A DNA stretch of 64,000 bases, taken from the NCBI GenBank assembly GCA_031629035.1, contig JAVLUG010000006.1:1-64000 (forward strand), in the 5' to 3' direction. This DNA is from MVYY01 sp012517575. GTDB taxonomy: Bacteria > Bacteroidota > Bacteroidia > Bacteroidales > Paludibacteraceae. Position numbers and translations under genes: made by a program. Below the pieces are notes generated by a model. It did not search any database. It was given only the letters and a program-made list of their open reading frames with translations, and was not told where the DNA came from. Positions 8,432-18,472 of this stretch are shown piece after piece (positions within the stretch are counted from its first letter, which is position 1; every line of letters starts with the position of its first letter).

Positions 8432-9829
8432 ATGAAAAGAACAAAAATTGTTGATGCTTTGAAAAAAACCGACTTCGGGGAAGATATATGTATTAAAGGC
8501 TGGGTACGCACCCGAAGAGGAAATAAAAATGTCAGTTTTATAGAATTAAACGACGGTTCTTCCGTACATAATATTCAAATTGTAGCAGATAACAATAAAT
8601 TAGGGATAGAGTTCCTAAAGCCGATTACTACCGGTGCCTGTATAGGTGTAACAGGAAAGTTGACACAATCACTTGGAAAAGGACAAAGCGTCGAAATACA
8701 GGCAGAAGATATAGTGATTTATGGAACCGCTGACCCTGAAACCTATCCTTTACAGAAGAAAGAACACACCATGGAATTTCTTCGTGAAATTGCACATTTG
8801 CGTCCAAGAACCAATACTTTTGGTGCAGTTTTCCGGATTCGTCACCACATGGCTATGGCTATTCATACCTTTTTCCATGAAAGAGGATTTTACTATTTCC
8901 ATACTCCCATCATCACAGGTTCGGATTGTGAAGGAGCAGGACAACTGTTTCAAGTTACCACATTAAATCTTTCTGATCTCCCAAAAGCCGAAAACGGCTG
9001 CATCGATTACAGCAATGACTTTTTTGGCAAACAAACCGGATTAACTGTTTCGGGTCAGTTGGAAGGAGAATTGGGGGCTTTGGCTTTGGGTGCCATTTAT
9101 ACTTTTGGCCCCACTTTTCGTGCCGAAAATTCCAATACACCCAGACATTTGTCCGAGTTTTGGATGATAGAACCGGAAGTAGCATTCAATGAATTGGAAG
9201 ACAACATGCAATTAGCGGAAGATTTTGTTAAGTATTGCGTGCGATGGGCTTTAGACAATTGCAAGGATGATTTGGAATTTCTCAACAATCGTTATGATGC
9301 TGAGTTGATTGACCGTTTGAAATTTGTAGTTGAAAATGATTTTGTTCGGCTGACTTATACCGAAGGAATAAAAATTTTGGAAGATGCCATGGCAAAAGGA
9401 CAAAAATTTGAATTTCCAGTCGGTTGGGGTATCGATTTGCAATCGGAACACGAACGTTATCTGGTAGAAAAACATTTCAAAAAACCGGTTATTCTCACCG
9501 ATTATCCAAAAGATATCAAAGCGTTTTACATGAAGCTGAACGATGATGGAAAAACCGTTCGTGCGATGGATGTTTTATTTCCAAAAATTGGTGAAATTAT
9601 CGGTGGTTCTCAGCGCGAAGATAATTATGAAAAACTCAAGGCGAGAGCAAAGGAAATGGAAGTTCCCGATAAAGATATCTGGTGGTATCTCGAAACACGT
9701 CAATTTGGCAATGCTCCTCATTCGGGATTCGGACTCGGTTTTGAACGATTTCTTCTTTTTGTTACCGGTATGTCCAACATACGCGATGTAATTCCTTTTC
9801 CACGTACGCCAAAAAATGCCGATTTTTAA
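8432..9829 (+). CDS. asnS: asparaginyl-tRNA synthetase
   Basis: Class IIb aminoacyl-tRNA synthetase of 465 residues, charging tRNA-Asn. The N-terminal OB-fold anticodon-binding domain (IKGWVRTRRGNKNVSFIELNDGS) is followed by the catalytic core. Motif 2 is around FGPTFRAENSNTPRHLSEFWMIEPE; the Asn enzyme's NSNTPRHLSEFW is diagnostic against aspartyl enzymes. Motif 3 is GFGLGFERFLLF. Length is normal. It is transcribed from its own promoter; korA follows after 62 bp. Confidence 0.95.
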   Translation: MKRTKIVDALKKTDFGEDICIKGWVRTRRGNKNVSFIELNDGSSVHNIQIVADNNKLGIEFLKPITTGACIGVTGKLTQSLGKGQSVEIQAEDIVIYGTADPETYPLQKKEHTMEFLREIAHLRPRTNTFGAVFRIRHHMAMAIHTFFHERGFYYFHTPIITGSDCEGAGQLFQVTTLNLSDLPKAENGCIDYSNDFFGKQTGLTVSGQLEGELGALALGAIYTFGPTFRAENSNTPRHLSEFWMIEPEVAFNELEDNMQLAEDFVKYCVRWALDNCKDDLEFLNNRYDAELIDRLKFVVENDFVRLTYTEGIKILEDAMAKGQKFEFPVGWGIDLQSEHERYLVEKHFKKPVILTDYPKDIKAFYMKLNDDGKTVRAMDVLFPKIGEIIGGSQREDNYEKLKARAKEMEVPDKDIWWYLETRQFGNAPHSGFGLGFERFLLFVTGMSNIRDVIPFPRTPKNADF

Positions 9830-9891
9830 GCACATATAGTTTTAAAATAGTTTTTTCTCAGATATTATTTAATTCATCCACTGTTTTTAAA

Positions 9892-11736
9892 ATGAATAAA
9901 TCACAATCCATTCAATTGGACAATATCGTTATACGGTTTTCAGGCGATTCAGGCGATGGTATGCAGCTAACCGGGAATTTGTTTGCTCAACTTTCTGCAG
10001 AATTAGGAAACGAAATATCTACTTTTACCGATTTTCCTTCTGAAATAAGAGCTCCACAAGGCACTTTGGGTGGAGTTTCTGGTTTTCAGGTTCATGTTGG
10101 GGCCAACAAAATTTATACTCCCGGTGACGAAATCGACGTCTTGGTCGCGCTCAATCCGGCTGCGCTGAAAGTGAACGCAAAAAATCTGAAAAAAGGCAGT
10201 ATTGTCATTTTTGACAGGGATTCCTTTCAACCATCAGATCTTAAAAAGGCAAATTTTACCACTGATAATCCCTTTGAAGAACTTTCACTTTCAGAAACCA
10301 TTCAGCTTATTCCCATTCCACTGACCACTCTGACCAAAAGCAGTCTTGAAAACTTTGGTTTTGACAACAAAACTGTGTTACGCAGCAAGAATATGCTCGC
10401 TTTAGGTTTGGTTTGCTGGCTTTTTAATCGACCGTTGGATAAAGCCATTCATTTTTTGGAAAACAAATTCGCGAAAAAACCGCAAATTTTACAGGCAAAT
10501 ATTAAGGTTCTTACCGATGGATATAATTATGGTGAAAATCTGCATCTGACTGTATCCAATTTTGTAATAGAAAAATCACACGAAATGCCGAAAGGCAAAT
10601 ACACAAGTATAAATGGAAACAAAGCCACTGCATGGGGATTGATTGCTGCTGCCGAAAAAGCAGGGCTTCAGCTTTTTCTTGGAAGTTACCCTATTACACC
10701 TGCCACTGACATCATGCATGAATTGGCATTGCAAAAAGGTATTGGTGTTAAAACCGTGCAAGCGGAAGACGAAATTGCAGGCATTACGATGGCAATAGGA
10801 GCTTCTTTTGCCGGATGTTTGGCTGCAACGAGTACTTCCGGACCTGGTATGTCGTTAAAAACAGAAGGAATTGGTTTGGCTGTAATGGCCGAATTACCAT
10901 TGGTTATCGTTGATGTGATGCGAAGTGGCCCATCAACAGGAATGCCAACAAAAACCGAACAGGGCGATTTGCTTCAAGCATTGTATGGACGCAGTGGAGA
11001 AAGTCCTCTTGTAATTTTGGCTGCACCTTCTCCCGATATGTGTTTTCATTATGCATTCATGGCCAGCAAAATAGCATTGGAAAACATGACGCCCGTTATT
11101 CTTCTGACCGATGCCTTTATTGGAAATGGAAGTTCTCTCTGGCGTTTGCCAAAGCTTGCCGACCTGCCCGAAATTCAGCCTTATTATGTGCCTTCGGACA
11201 TGGAAAACTACAAGGTTACCACTCGAAATGAAGATACCAAAATTCGTTATTGGAGTATTCCGGGGATGAAAGGATTTCAGCATTGCAACGGAGGACTGGA
11301 AAAAGATTATGCAACAGGAAATCTTTCAACTGATCCGGAAAATCACGAAAAAATGGTTTTGACAAGAAAGCAAAAAGTTGATAATATTGTAAAAAAAATT
11401 CCCGAACTCGAAATTGAAGGAAATATAGATGCCGATTTGTTGGTAATTGGTTGGGGCGGAACTTACGGGCATTTGAAAAGTGCAGTAGATAATTTGAACA
11501 ACAAAGGATATAAAATAGCGTTAGCTCATTTTACTTACCTTTTCCCATTGCCAGCCAATACAGAAAATGTAATTGAGAAATATAATAAAATAGTTGTTTG
11601 TGAACTGAATACTGGTCAGTTTGTTTCGTATTTGCGTTCAAAAATTCCCGGTAAAATATTTAGCCAATTTAACAGAGTTCAAGGTCAACCTTTTAAAACT
11701 ACTGAGTTGGAAAATCATTTTATTTCACTGTTATAA
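9892..11736 (+). CDS. korA: 2-oxoacid:ferredoxin oxidoreductase, fused gamma-alpha subunit (KorA type)
   Basis: A 614-residue subunit of a ferredoxin-dependent 2-oxoacid (probably 2-oxoglutarate) oxidoreductase. Residues 1 to about 190 are the gamma domain (IRFSGDSGDGMQLTGNLF, FPSEIRAPQGTLGGVSGFQ). The rest is the alpha subunit with the pyrimidine-binding part of the TPP site (GSYPITPATDIMHELA, QAEDEIAGITMAIGASFAG, TSTSGPGMSLKTEG). With korB it forms a two-gene operon and generates reduced ferredoxin, which would feed the hydrogenase encoded nearby. The substrate (2-oxoglutarate versus another 2-oxoacid) is inferred from architecture. Confidence 0.88.
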   Translation: MNKSQSIQLDNIVIRFSGDSGDGMQLTGNLFAQLSAELGNEISTFTDFPSEIRAPQGTLGGVSGFQVHVGANKIYTPGDEIDVLVALNPAALKVNAKNLKKGSIVIFDRDSFQPSDLKKANFTTDNPFEELSLSETIQLIPIPLTTLTKSSLENFGFDNKTVLRSKNMLALGLVCWLFNRPLDKAIHFLENKFAKKPQILQANIKVLTDGYNYGENLHLTVSNFVIEKSHEMPKGKYTSINGNKATAWGLIAAAEKAGLQLFLGSYPITPATDIMHELALQKGIGVKTVQAEDEIAGITMAIGASFAGCLAATSTSGPGMSLKTEGIGLAVMAELPLVIVDVMRSGPSTGMPTKTEQGDLLQALYGRSGESPLVILAAPSPDMCFHYAFMASKIALENMTPVILLTDAFIGNGSSLWRLPKLADLPEIQPYYVPSDMENYKVTTRNEDTKIRYWSIPGMKGFQHCNGGLEKDYATGNLSTDPENHEKMVLTRKQKVDNIVKKIPELEIEGNIDADLLVIGWGGTYGHLKSAVDNLNNKGYKIALAHFTYLFPLPANTENVIEKYNKIVVCELNTGQFVSYLRSKIPGKIFSQFNRVQGQPFKTTELENHFISLL

Positions 11737-11775
11737 CAATTATTTTACGAATCCGGAAAAATCAAAAAATAAATC

Positions 11776-12786
11776 ATGGAAGAAACAAAATATTTGCCTG
11801 CCGATTTCAAAACAGACCAGCAACCTCGTTGGTGTCCCGGATGTGGAGATTATGCCATTTTCAATTCTCTGGTCAAAACAATGGCAGAGTTAGGCGTTGC
11901 ACCACACGAGACAGTTATCATTTCAGGAATTGGTTGCTCTTCTCGCCTACCCTATTACACCAATACTTATGGATTTCACACCATTCATGGAAGAGGAGCT
12001 TGTGTGGCAACCGGTGTAAAAGTTGCCAATCCTGGTTTGACTGTTTGGCAAGTTACCGGCGATGGAGATTGTTTAGCAATTGGAGGGAATCATTTTATTC
12101 ACAGCGTTAGACGGAATGTGGACATCAATGTATTGCTTTTCAATAACCAGATTTATGGACTTACGAAAGGGCAATATTCTCCCACCACCAAAAAAGGTTT
12201 TGTTACCAAATCATCTCCTTATGGTACGGTAGAGCGGCCTTTTCGTCCGGCTGAACTAACTTTTGGCGCTGGTGGAACATTTTTTGGAAGACTATTGGAT
12301 GTCGATCTGAAGACTTCTCAAATGGTAATGATGGCTGCTGCCCGCCATAAAGGAACTTCTGTGGTAGAATGTCTGGTAAATTGTGTGATTTTCAATGATG
12401 GTGCACATGGATGGTTGGCTGAGAAAGAAACCAGAGATGACCGAATTATCGTCCTTGAACATGGAAAACCAATGATTTTTGGGAAAAGCAAAGATAAAGG
12501 ATTAATTTTGGATGGATACCAACTGAAAGTTGTAACGATTGGTGTAAATGGTATTTCTGAAAATGATATTCTAATTCATGACGCAAAATGCAAAGATACA
12601 TTTCTACACACCAGACTCGCATTAATGGAAGGTCCGGAAATGCCTATAGCTATGGGAGTGATTCGTGATGTAGATGAAGAAACTTATGAAATGGCGATGG
12701 AAAATCAAATCAATGAAATAAAAAAACAATCTTCGGTAAAATCGTTTGATGAACTCATTGATGCTTGTGAACAATGGGAAATTTAA
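11776..12786 (+). CDS. korB: 2-oxoacid:ferredoxin oxidoreductase, beta subunit (KorB type)
   Basis: The TPP- and [4Fe-4S]-binding beta subunit, 336 residues, partner of the preceding KorA. The N-terminal WCPGCGDYAI provides the first cluster cysteines, followed by SGIGCSSRLPYY. The TPP motif is in GDGDCLAIGGNHFIHS ending near NNQIYGLTKGQYSPT. It starts 39 bp after korA and ends at a strong terminator. No separate ferredoxin-like delta subunit gene is present, as usual for two-subunit KOR. Confidence 0.9.
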   Translation: MEETKYLPADFKTDQQPRWCPGCGDYAIFNSLVKTMAELGVAPHETVIISGIGCSSRLPYYTNTYGFHTIHGRGACVATGVKVANPGLTVWQVTGDGDCLAIGGNHFIHSVRRNVDINVLLFNNQIYGLTKGQYSPTTKKGFVTKSSPYGTVERPFRPAELTFGAGGTFFGRLLDVDLKTSQMVMMAAARHKGTSVVECLVNCVIFNDGAHGWLAEKETRDDRIIVLEHGKPMIFGKSKDKGLILDGYQLKVVTIGVNGISENDILIHDAKCKDTFLHTRLALMEGPEMPIAMGVIRDVDEETYEMAMENQINEIKKQSSVKSFDELIDACEQWEI

Positions 12787-12819
12787 TCACTGACCAGCCC
12801 AGAAAAATCAAGATAAACG

Positions 12820-12855
12820 AAAACGGGATTGACTGCATATCAACCCCGTTTTTTT
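12820..12855 (+). terminator. terminator after korAB
   Basis: AAAACGGGATTGA pairs with TCAACCCCGTTTT with one mismatch and is followed by T residues. It is 34 bp past the korB stop and convergent to dps. Confidence 0.8.
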
Positions 12856-12893
12856 AATTTTAGACCTTTACGCCTATTTCTCAATAATATCAT

Positions 12894-13370
12894 TTATTTT
12901 TCAAAATAGGAAACCAGCATCCATACCATTTTTTCCTGTTCCTTAATATAATCACTCATTTGAGCAACTGTAGCTTCATCGTCGATAGCTTCTGCCAGTT
13001 TGATGATATTTCTTTCGCTTTCAATAAAGTAAGCGTAAGATTCCAATACATTTTTCAATCCAGTGTCTCCATCGGTTACCAGACCGGTTTCTTTGAGCTT
13101 AGCTGTTTTGAGGTAATCGCTGAAATTATGATTCGGCGTTCCACCCAACATTAAAATGCGTTCTGCAATTTCATCCACTTTTTCGGCTGCATTATCGTAC
13201 AGTTCTTCAAATTTGGCATGATTAATAAAGAAATCTTTTCCTTTCAAATTCCAGTGAAATCCACGCAGATTGGTGTAAAAAATCTGATAATCGGCCAAAA
13301 GTTGCTGCAATGCCTCTACCACTTTTTTAGATCCTTCAGCATTAAGCTTTGTAAATTCAATAGTTTTCAT
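12894..13370 (-). CDS. dps: Dps family DNA-binding ferritin-like protein
   Basis: A 158-residue member of the Dps miniferritins, dodecamers that oxidise Fe(II) with peroxide and protect DNA. The ferroxidase signature is visible: LRGFHWNLKGKDFFINHAKF (His ligand) and FEELYDNAAEKVDEIAERI (Asp/Glu ligands). The start is fixed by a strong AAGGAGG ribosome-binding site seven bases upstream, unusual in this genome, and by a consensus promoter. It faces korB convergently. Control by peroxide (OxyR, encoded 27 kb away) is plausible, but no operator was identified. Confidence 0.9.
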   Translation of the reverse strand: MKTIEFTKLNAEGSKKVVEALQQLLADYQIFYTNLRGFHWNLKGKDFFINHAKFEELYDNAAEKVDEIAERILMLGGTPNHNFSDYLKTAKLKETGLVTDGDTGLKNVLESYAYFIESERNIIKLAEAIDDEATVAQMSDYIKEQEKMVWMLVSYFEK

Positions 13371-13402
13371 AAATACCTCCTTTTTTGTTTAATTATTTAT
13401 AG

Positions 13403-13433
13403 CAAAATTATAAGTTTGAAATGATTAATCAAA
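13403..13433 (-). promoter_or_regulatory. consensus promoter for dps
   Basis: On the minus strand TTTG (13430-13433), a 19-bp spacer and TAATTTTG (13403-13410) fit the Bacteroidota promoter consensus exactly. It gives a leader of about 25 nt carrying the AAGGAGG site. Confidence 0.75.
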
Positions 13434-13471
13434 CTGAAAATATTAATATGAAAATAGAAAAAATCTATAAC

Positions 13472-15229
13472 TTAACATCCTCTTTCCACATAATGGGTAT
13501 GCAACAAATGATGAGACTTTTCACCCAACGGTTTTTCCAAAAAATGTTCGTAAAGATATTGTATTTCGGGATTCTCATGAGATTTTCTTATTTTTTTGTG
13601 TTCATCTTCACGATAAATGGATGCAGCCCTTTTTTCTCTAATCTCGAAATTAGTCGGGATAGGCTGACCACCACCTCCCAAACATCCTCCCGGACACGTC
13701 ATAATCTCTACGAAAGTATAGGGTGAAATTCCATTTTGAATCTGTTCGAGCAAAAATCGTGCATTTTTCAAGGTGTGGGCAACAGCAACTTTTATTTTTG
13801 TTCCGTTTAAATCAATTTCTGCTTCTTTAATACCTTTCATTCCTCTGACTGACAAAAATTCCACATCCTTCAGTTGCCGGCCTGTCATAGTTTCATAAGC
13901 AGTTCTTAAAGCAGCTTCCATTACTCCACCCGTTACTCCGAAAATAGTTCCGGCTCCGGTAGAAACACCCAGCGGCTGATCAAAATCTTCCGATGGTAAA
14001 TGTTGGAAATCTATCCCGCTTTCTTTGAACATTCTGGCCAGTTCTCGGGTGGTAAGGGCATAATCGACATCAAAAAAGTGCTCATTTTCTGAAAGTTGTA
14101 ATTTTTCTTTCCAATAATGGAATGCATCATCCATTTCCGGCCGACGAGCTTCATATTTTTTTGCTGTACAAGGCATTACTGATACTACAACAATTTTTCG
14201 TGGGTCTATGCCGGTCTGTTCGGCATAAAAAGTTTTGGCAATGGCGCCAAACATTTGCTGAGGAGATTTACAAGTAGATAAATGAGAAAGCGAAGATGGG
14301 AAAAAGTGTTCGGCAAATTTAATCCATCCCGGCGAACAAGATGTAATCATAGGCAAAACACCATTTTGATGAATGCGTTGCATTAATTCGTTTGCTTCTT
14401 CCATAATGGTGAGATCGGCAGCGAAATTGGTATCGAAAATTTTAGAAAATCCCAATCTTCTCAAACCGGCCACCATTTGTCCGGTAACCAAGCTTCCATA
14501 AGGCATGCCCATTGCTTCACCTATCCCTACCCTGACAGCCGGTGCAGTTTGAATCAGAACTACTTTATCGGGATTATGAATTTCCTGCCATACCTGTTGA
14601 ACATAACTTTTTTCAGTGATGGCGCCCGTTGGGCAAACCAGCGAACATTGGCCACAATTTGTACAATAGGTAGCACCTAATCCTTTATCGAAGAAAGTCG
14701 AAATTCTCGTGTTTAATCCTCTGCCTGAGAAATCAATGGCATTCACGGTCTGCATTTCGTTACACACCGCAACACATCGACCACATAAAATACACTTTTC
14801 TGGATCACGAACCAAAGAAAGAGATGTTTCATCTTTTGGAAAATATTTTTTTCTGGTCCGCACAAAACGACTCTCTTTAATTCCCAATTGAAAGGCTAAA
14901 CTTTGCAATTCGCAATTCAAATTTCGGTCGCATTGTAAACAATCCTGTGGATGATTAGCCAAAATCAACTCAACGTTGACTTTTCGTGCTTCCCTCACGC
15001 GTGGCGAAGCCGTAAGAATTTCCATGCCATCAGTAACTTTTGTAATACACGAACGCAATAAACTTCGTGCTCCCTTGACTTCTACCACACAAACACCACA
15101 AGAAGCGTTCTCGGAAACATCTTTAAGGAAGCAAAGCGAAGGAATATCAATGCCGACCGATCGGCAAGCTTCCATAACAGTGATTCCTTCTTTTACATCA
15201 ACCGGCTGATGATTAATTATGATTTTCAT
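13472..15229 (-). CDS. hydA: [FeFe] hydrogenase catalytic subunit (HydA/HndD type)
   Basis: A 585-residue catalytic subunit of a multimeric [FeFe] hydrogenase. In order: an N-terminal plant-type [2Fe-2S] domain (about 1-75); a His-ligated [4Fe-4S] segment (HPQDCLQCDRNLNC); two [4Fe-4S] motifs (CILCGRCVAVC and CTNCGQCSLVCP); and the H-cluster motifs TSCSPGWIKF, MPCTAKKYEA and MTCPGGCLGGGG; then a small-subunit-like tail. It is the last gene of the hydCBA cluster. The complex should couple NAD(P)H and reduced ferredoxin to H2 formation by electron bifurcation or confurcation. The maturases HydEFG are not in this window. Confidence 0.92.
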   Translation of the reverse strand: MKIIINHQPVDVKEGITVMEACRSVGIDIPSLCFLKDVSENASCGVCVVEVKGARSLLRSCITKVTDGMEILTASPRVREARKVNVELILANHPQDCLQCDRNLNCELQSLAFQLGIKESRFVRTRKKYFPKDETSLSLVRDPEKCILCGRCVAVCNEMQTVNAIDFSGRGLNTRISTFFDKGLGATYCTNCGQCSLVCPTGAITEKSYVQQVWQEIHNPDKVVLIQTAPAVRVGIGEAMGMPYGSLVTGQMVAGLRRLGFSKIFDTNFAADLTIMEEANELMQRIHQNGVLPMITSCSPGWIKFAEHFFPSSLSHLSTCKSPQQMFGAIAKTFYAEQTGIDPRKIVVVSVMPCTAKKYEARRPEMDDAFHYWKEKLQLSENEHFFDVDYALTTRELARMFKESGIDFQHLPSEDFDQPLGVSTGAGTIFGVTGGVMEAALRTAYETMTGRQLKDVEFLSVRGMKGIKEAEIDLNGTKIKVAVAHTLKNARFLLEQIQNGISPYTFVEIMTCPGGCLGGGGQPIPTNFEIREKRAASIYREDEHKKIRKSHENPEIQYLYEHFLEKPLGEKSHHLLHTHYVERGC

Positions 15230-15316
15230 AAATTGATAAAATTTTTCCCCGTAAGGTTATTTGATAAGTTGAATTGAATTATGAAATCGAACAAAAAATA
15301 TAAAAAATCAGATATG

Positions 15317-18300
15317 TTAATTGATTTTCACGTCGCAACGCAAGCATCGGTTTACTTCGTTTCGAGCTTGTTCGCCGGTGTAGCCTATAGAAACCTCATG
15401 AAAATTACCAACACGTTCTTTTACCTGAATTTTTGTGGAAATATTTTTTGGCGATTTCTTAATATCAGCAGGAACGACATTTCTATATTCAAATTTCCTG
15501 AACAGTAAATGGAAACGCTTTTCTTTCATTAATTCGAAATCGATGGCTTCTGCTGCTCTTTTTGCCATTCCCATTGCTTCGGCAGCGGTTGCCGGACCCA
15601 TAACTGCATCTCCACCGGCAAAAATATTTGAAACAGATGTTTGAAAAGTAAAAGGGTGGACAACTAATCTTCCATCTTTGGTAACTTTTAATCCTTCTGA
15701 TGCAAACGGAGCAGAATCTACACGTTCTCCAACAGCCAGAACAACCGTATCACAAGGAATTTCTTCAAACTTTCCGGTTGCAATCGGTTTCCTTCGGCCT
15801 GAAGAATCGACCGGTCCAGTTGTCATAACTTCAATTTTCAGAGCTTTCACTTTTCCTGAATTATCAGCAACAATTTCATGTGGAGCAGCCAAAAACCTAA
15901 AATGAATCTGCTCGGCTTCCGCTTCAGCAATTTCATCTTTATTAGCCGGCATATCTACTTTTTCTCTGCGGTAAACCACCGTTACATCTTTTCCCAGCCT
16001 CCATAAACTTCTGGCTGCATCAATGGCCACATTGCCTCCACCAATAATTACAATTTTCTGTCCAATTTTTGGCATCTTGTCCAACGAAAGATTTTTCAAT
16101 ATATCGGTTCCGGCAAAAACGCCTCTGTATTTTTCTCCGGGAATATTTAAATCTATGTCTTTCCAAGCACCAAAAGCAAGATAAACCGCATTGAATTCAT
16201 TTTTCAAATCATGCAAAAAAATGTCCTTTCCAATGCGGGTATTAAATACGAATTTAACACCTAATTTCTTTATCAGTTTCAGTTCTTTTTTTAGTACCGA
16301 TTTAGGAAGACGATATTGCGGAATTCCGTAACGTAAAACACCTCCTGCTTCGGGCATTGCATCAAAAACGGTAACATCATGTCCCAGTCTCACCAGATAA
16401 AATGCAGCCGTAATTCCGGCCGGACCGGCGCCTACAATGGCAATTTTTTTACCTGAAGAAGGAAGTTTTTCGGCAATCAGGCGGTTATAAATTTCATTTT
16501 CCTTCCCCAACTGATACATGGTATCGGCTAAATACCGATGAATTTCACCCTGAGCAACCGGATCATCTACCATTTCTCGACGACAACGCATCTGACAGTG
16601 AAAATGGCAAATTCTACCAATGGTGCCGGGTATCGGATTATCGCGCAAAGTAAGTTCAAAAGCTTCTTCAATGCGATCTTCCTTAATCAGTTCAATATAA
16701 CCGGGAATATTCATGTGTAACGGACAACTGTTTTCACACAATGCCAAAAATAACGATTCACAAGTTCCAGCATGACATCGTTTTTCTTGAATATGTTCTT
16801 CATACTCATTTTTAAAATAACGTAAGGTAGTAAGAATTGGATTCGGTGCCGTTTGTCCCAAGCCGCAAATGGCTGTATCTTTGATTGTTTGTGTCAATAA
16901 TTCCAGTGTATTTATATCTTCAAAGTTTCCCTCTCCTTTTGATATTTTATTCATAATAGCCAGCGCCTGTGAAAGTCCTTCGCGACAAGGCGTACATTTA
17001 CCACAAGATTCGTTGGCGCTAAATTCTAAAAAATATTTTGCCACATCCACCATGCAATTATCCTGATCCATAACCACCATTCCACCGGAACCCATGATAG
17101 CACCCAAACTCGATAAAGATTCATAATCGACGGGCGTACTGAAATATTCCAGCGGAATACAGCCTCCTGATGGGCCTCCGGTTTGAACGGCCTTTATACG
17201 TTTGTTTGTACCTGTTCCTTCTCCTATCTCAAAAATAAATTTTTCAAGTGTTGAACCCAACGGAAGTTCTACCAAACCGGTATTTTTAACTTTTCCTACC
17301 AGCGAAAACACTTTGGTTCCGGCGCTTTTTTCCGTGCCCGTTTGAGTAAACCAATTGCTTCCTTTTTCTATAATCACCGGAATATTGCACCATGTTTCTA
17401 CGTTATTGATATTGGTTGGTTTGCCATACAATCCTTTTTCGGCAGGATAAGGAGGGCGAGGCATGGGACGTCCGGCTTTTCCTTCGATGGAAGCAATCAA
17501 TGCGGTTTCTTCTCCACAAACAAATGCTCCGGCTCCTTCAACCAATTGAATATCGAAATTAAAACCTGAATTTAAAATATTATTCCCCAACAGTCCATAT
17601 TCTCTTGCTTGTTGCATGGCCAATTGAAATCTTTTAACTGCCAGCGGATATTCGGCTCTGATATAAATAACGCCCTGATTTGCTTCCATAGCATAAGCAC
17701 CGATAATCATCCCTTCTATCAACATGTGCGGATCACTTTCAATCTCGTTTCTGTTCATATATGCTCCCGGGTCACCTTCATCCGCATTACAAATAATATA
17801 TTTTACATCAGCTTTTGAACGCTTCATAATTGACCATTTGGTACCGGTAGGAAATCCAGCACCTCCTCTACCCCTGAGTTTGGATTTTTTAACTTCATCA
17901 ATCACTTCGTCAGGTTGCATACCGGTCAATACTTTTGAAAGAGCTTTGTACCCACCCACTGCAATATAATCAAGAATGGATTCAGGATCGATGAAACCTG
18001 CATCACGCAATACTATTTTTTTCTGACCTTTAAAAAAGGAAATTTCGTCCCAATGCGGAATATCTTTATAATCTTGACCATATTCAATTTTTGAAGTCAA
18101 ATGATCCCAAAAATCGATTCGACAAAGTACTTTTTTGTGCCATATTTTGGATTTAAGTACCCCATCAATGATGGCAGGAACATCCTTTTCGTTTACACGA
18201 CTGTAAACTACCAAAGGTTTTTGAGGTTGATACATCATGACGATAGGTTCTTCTGCACAAAAGCCAAAACAACCGGTTTGTTTTAATTTGAAGTTGAGAT

Positions 18301-18454
18301 GACGAAAAGCGATTTCATTTTCCAAACTTCGATACACCGATTCTGCTCCATTACCTATTCCACAAGTACTCATCCCAACCAAAAACATGGGAACTGAAGG
18401 CAATATCCGTTCAATATTTTGAATTCTTAAAGATTCAAGTTCTGCCAGAGTCAT
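15317..18454 (-). CDS. hydB: hydrogenase NuoF-like flavoprotein fused to GltD/NfnB-like NAD(P)H oxidoreductase
   Basis: A 1045-residue fusion. Residues 1 to about 125 form a thioredoxin-like [2Fe-2S] domain (MSTCGIGNG and GCFGFC). The NuoF core follows, with the FMN/NADH site LRGRGGAGFPTGTKW, CNADEGDPGAY and the cluster motif ESCGKCTPCREG. From about residue 575 the chain continues as a GltD-like domain: cysteines in CENSCPLHMNIPG and CHFHCQMRC, an FAD motif IVGAGPAGITAA, an NAD(P) motif IIGGGNVAID and a closing AGGDAVMGPATAAEA. HydB proteins normally end soon after the NuoF core or in a ferredoxin domain, so the flavoprotein extension is notable. No frameshift or internal start separates the two halves. 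Confidence 0.9.
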   Translation of the reverse strand: MTLAELESLRIQNIERILPSVPMFLVGMSTCGIGNGAESVYRSLENEIAFRHLNFKLKQTGCFGFCAEEPIVMMYQPQKPLVVYSRVNEKDVPAIIDGVLKSKIWHKKVLCRIDFWDHLTSKIEYGQDYKDIPHWDEISFFKGQKKIVLRDAGFIDPESILDYIAVGGYKALSKVLTGMQPDEVIDEVKKSKLRGRGGAGFPTGTKWSIMKRSKADVKYIICNADEGDPGAYMNRNEIESDPHMLIEGMIIGAYAMEANQGVIYIRAEYPLAVKRFQLAMQQAREYGLLGNNILNSGFNFDIQLVEGAGAFVCGEETALIASIEGKAGRPMPRPPYPAEKGLYGKPTNINNVETWCNIPVIIEKGSNWFTQTGTEKSAGTKVFSLVGKVKNTGLVELPLGSTLEKFIFEIGEGTGTNKRIKAVQTGGPSGGCIPLEYFSTPVDYESLSSLGAIMGSGGMVVMDQDNCMVDVAKYFLEFSANESCGKCTPCREGLSQALAIMNKISKGEGNFEDINTLELLTQTIKDTAICGLGQTAPNPILTTLRYFKNEYEEHIQEKRCHAGTCESLFLALCENSCPLHMNIPGYIELIKEDRIEEAFELTLRDNPIPGTIGRICHFHCQMRCRREMVDDPVAQGEIHRYLADTMYQLGKENEIYNRLIAEKLPSSGKKIAIVGAGPAGITAAFYLVRLGHDVTVFDAMPEAGGVLRYGIPQYRLPKSVLKKELKLIKKLGVKFVFNTRIGKDIFLHDLKNEFNAVYLAFGAWKDIDLNIPGEKYRGVFAGTDILKNLSLDKMPKIGQKIVIIGGGNVAIDAARSLWRLGKDVTVVYRREKVDMPANKDEIAEAEAEQIHFRFLAAPHEIVADNSGKVKALKIEVMTTGPVDSSGRRKPIATGKFEEIPCDTVVLAVGERVDSAPFASEGLKVTKDGRLVVHPFTFQTSVSNIFAGGDAVMGPATAAEAMGMAKRAAEAIDFELMKEKRFHLLFRKFEYRNVVPADIKKSPKNISTKIQVKERVGNFHEVSIGYTGEQARNEVNRCLRCDVKIN

Positions 18455-18472
18455 AACATAAAAATTTTAAGG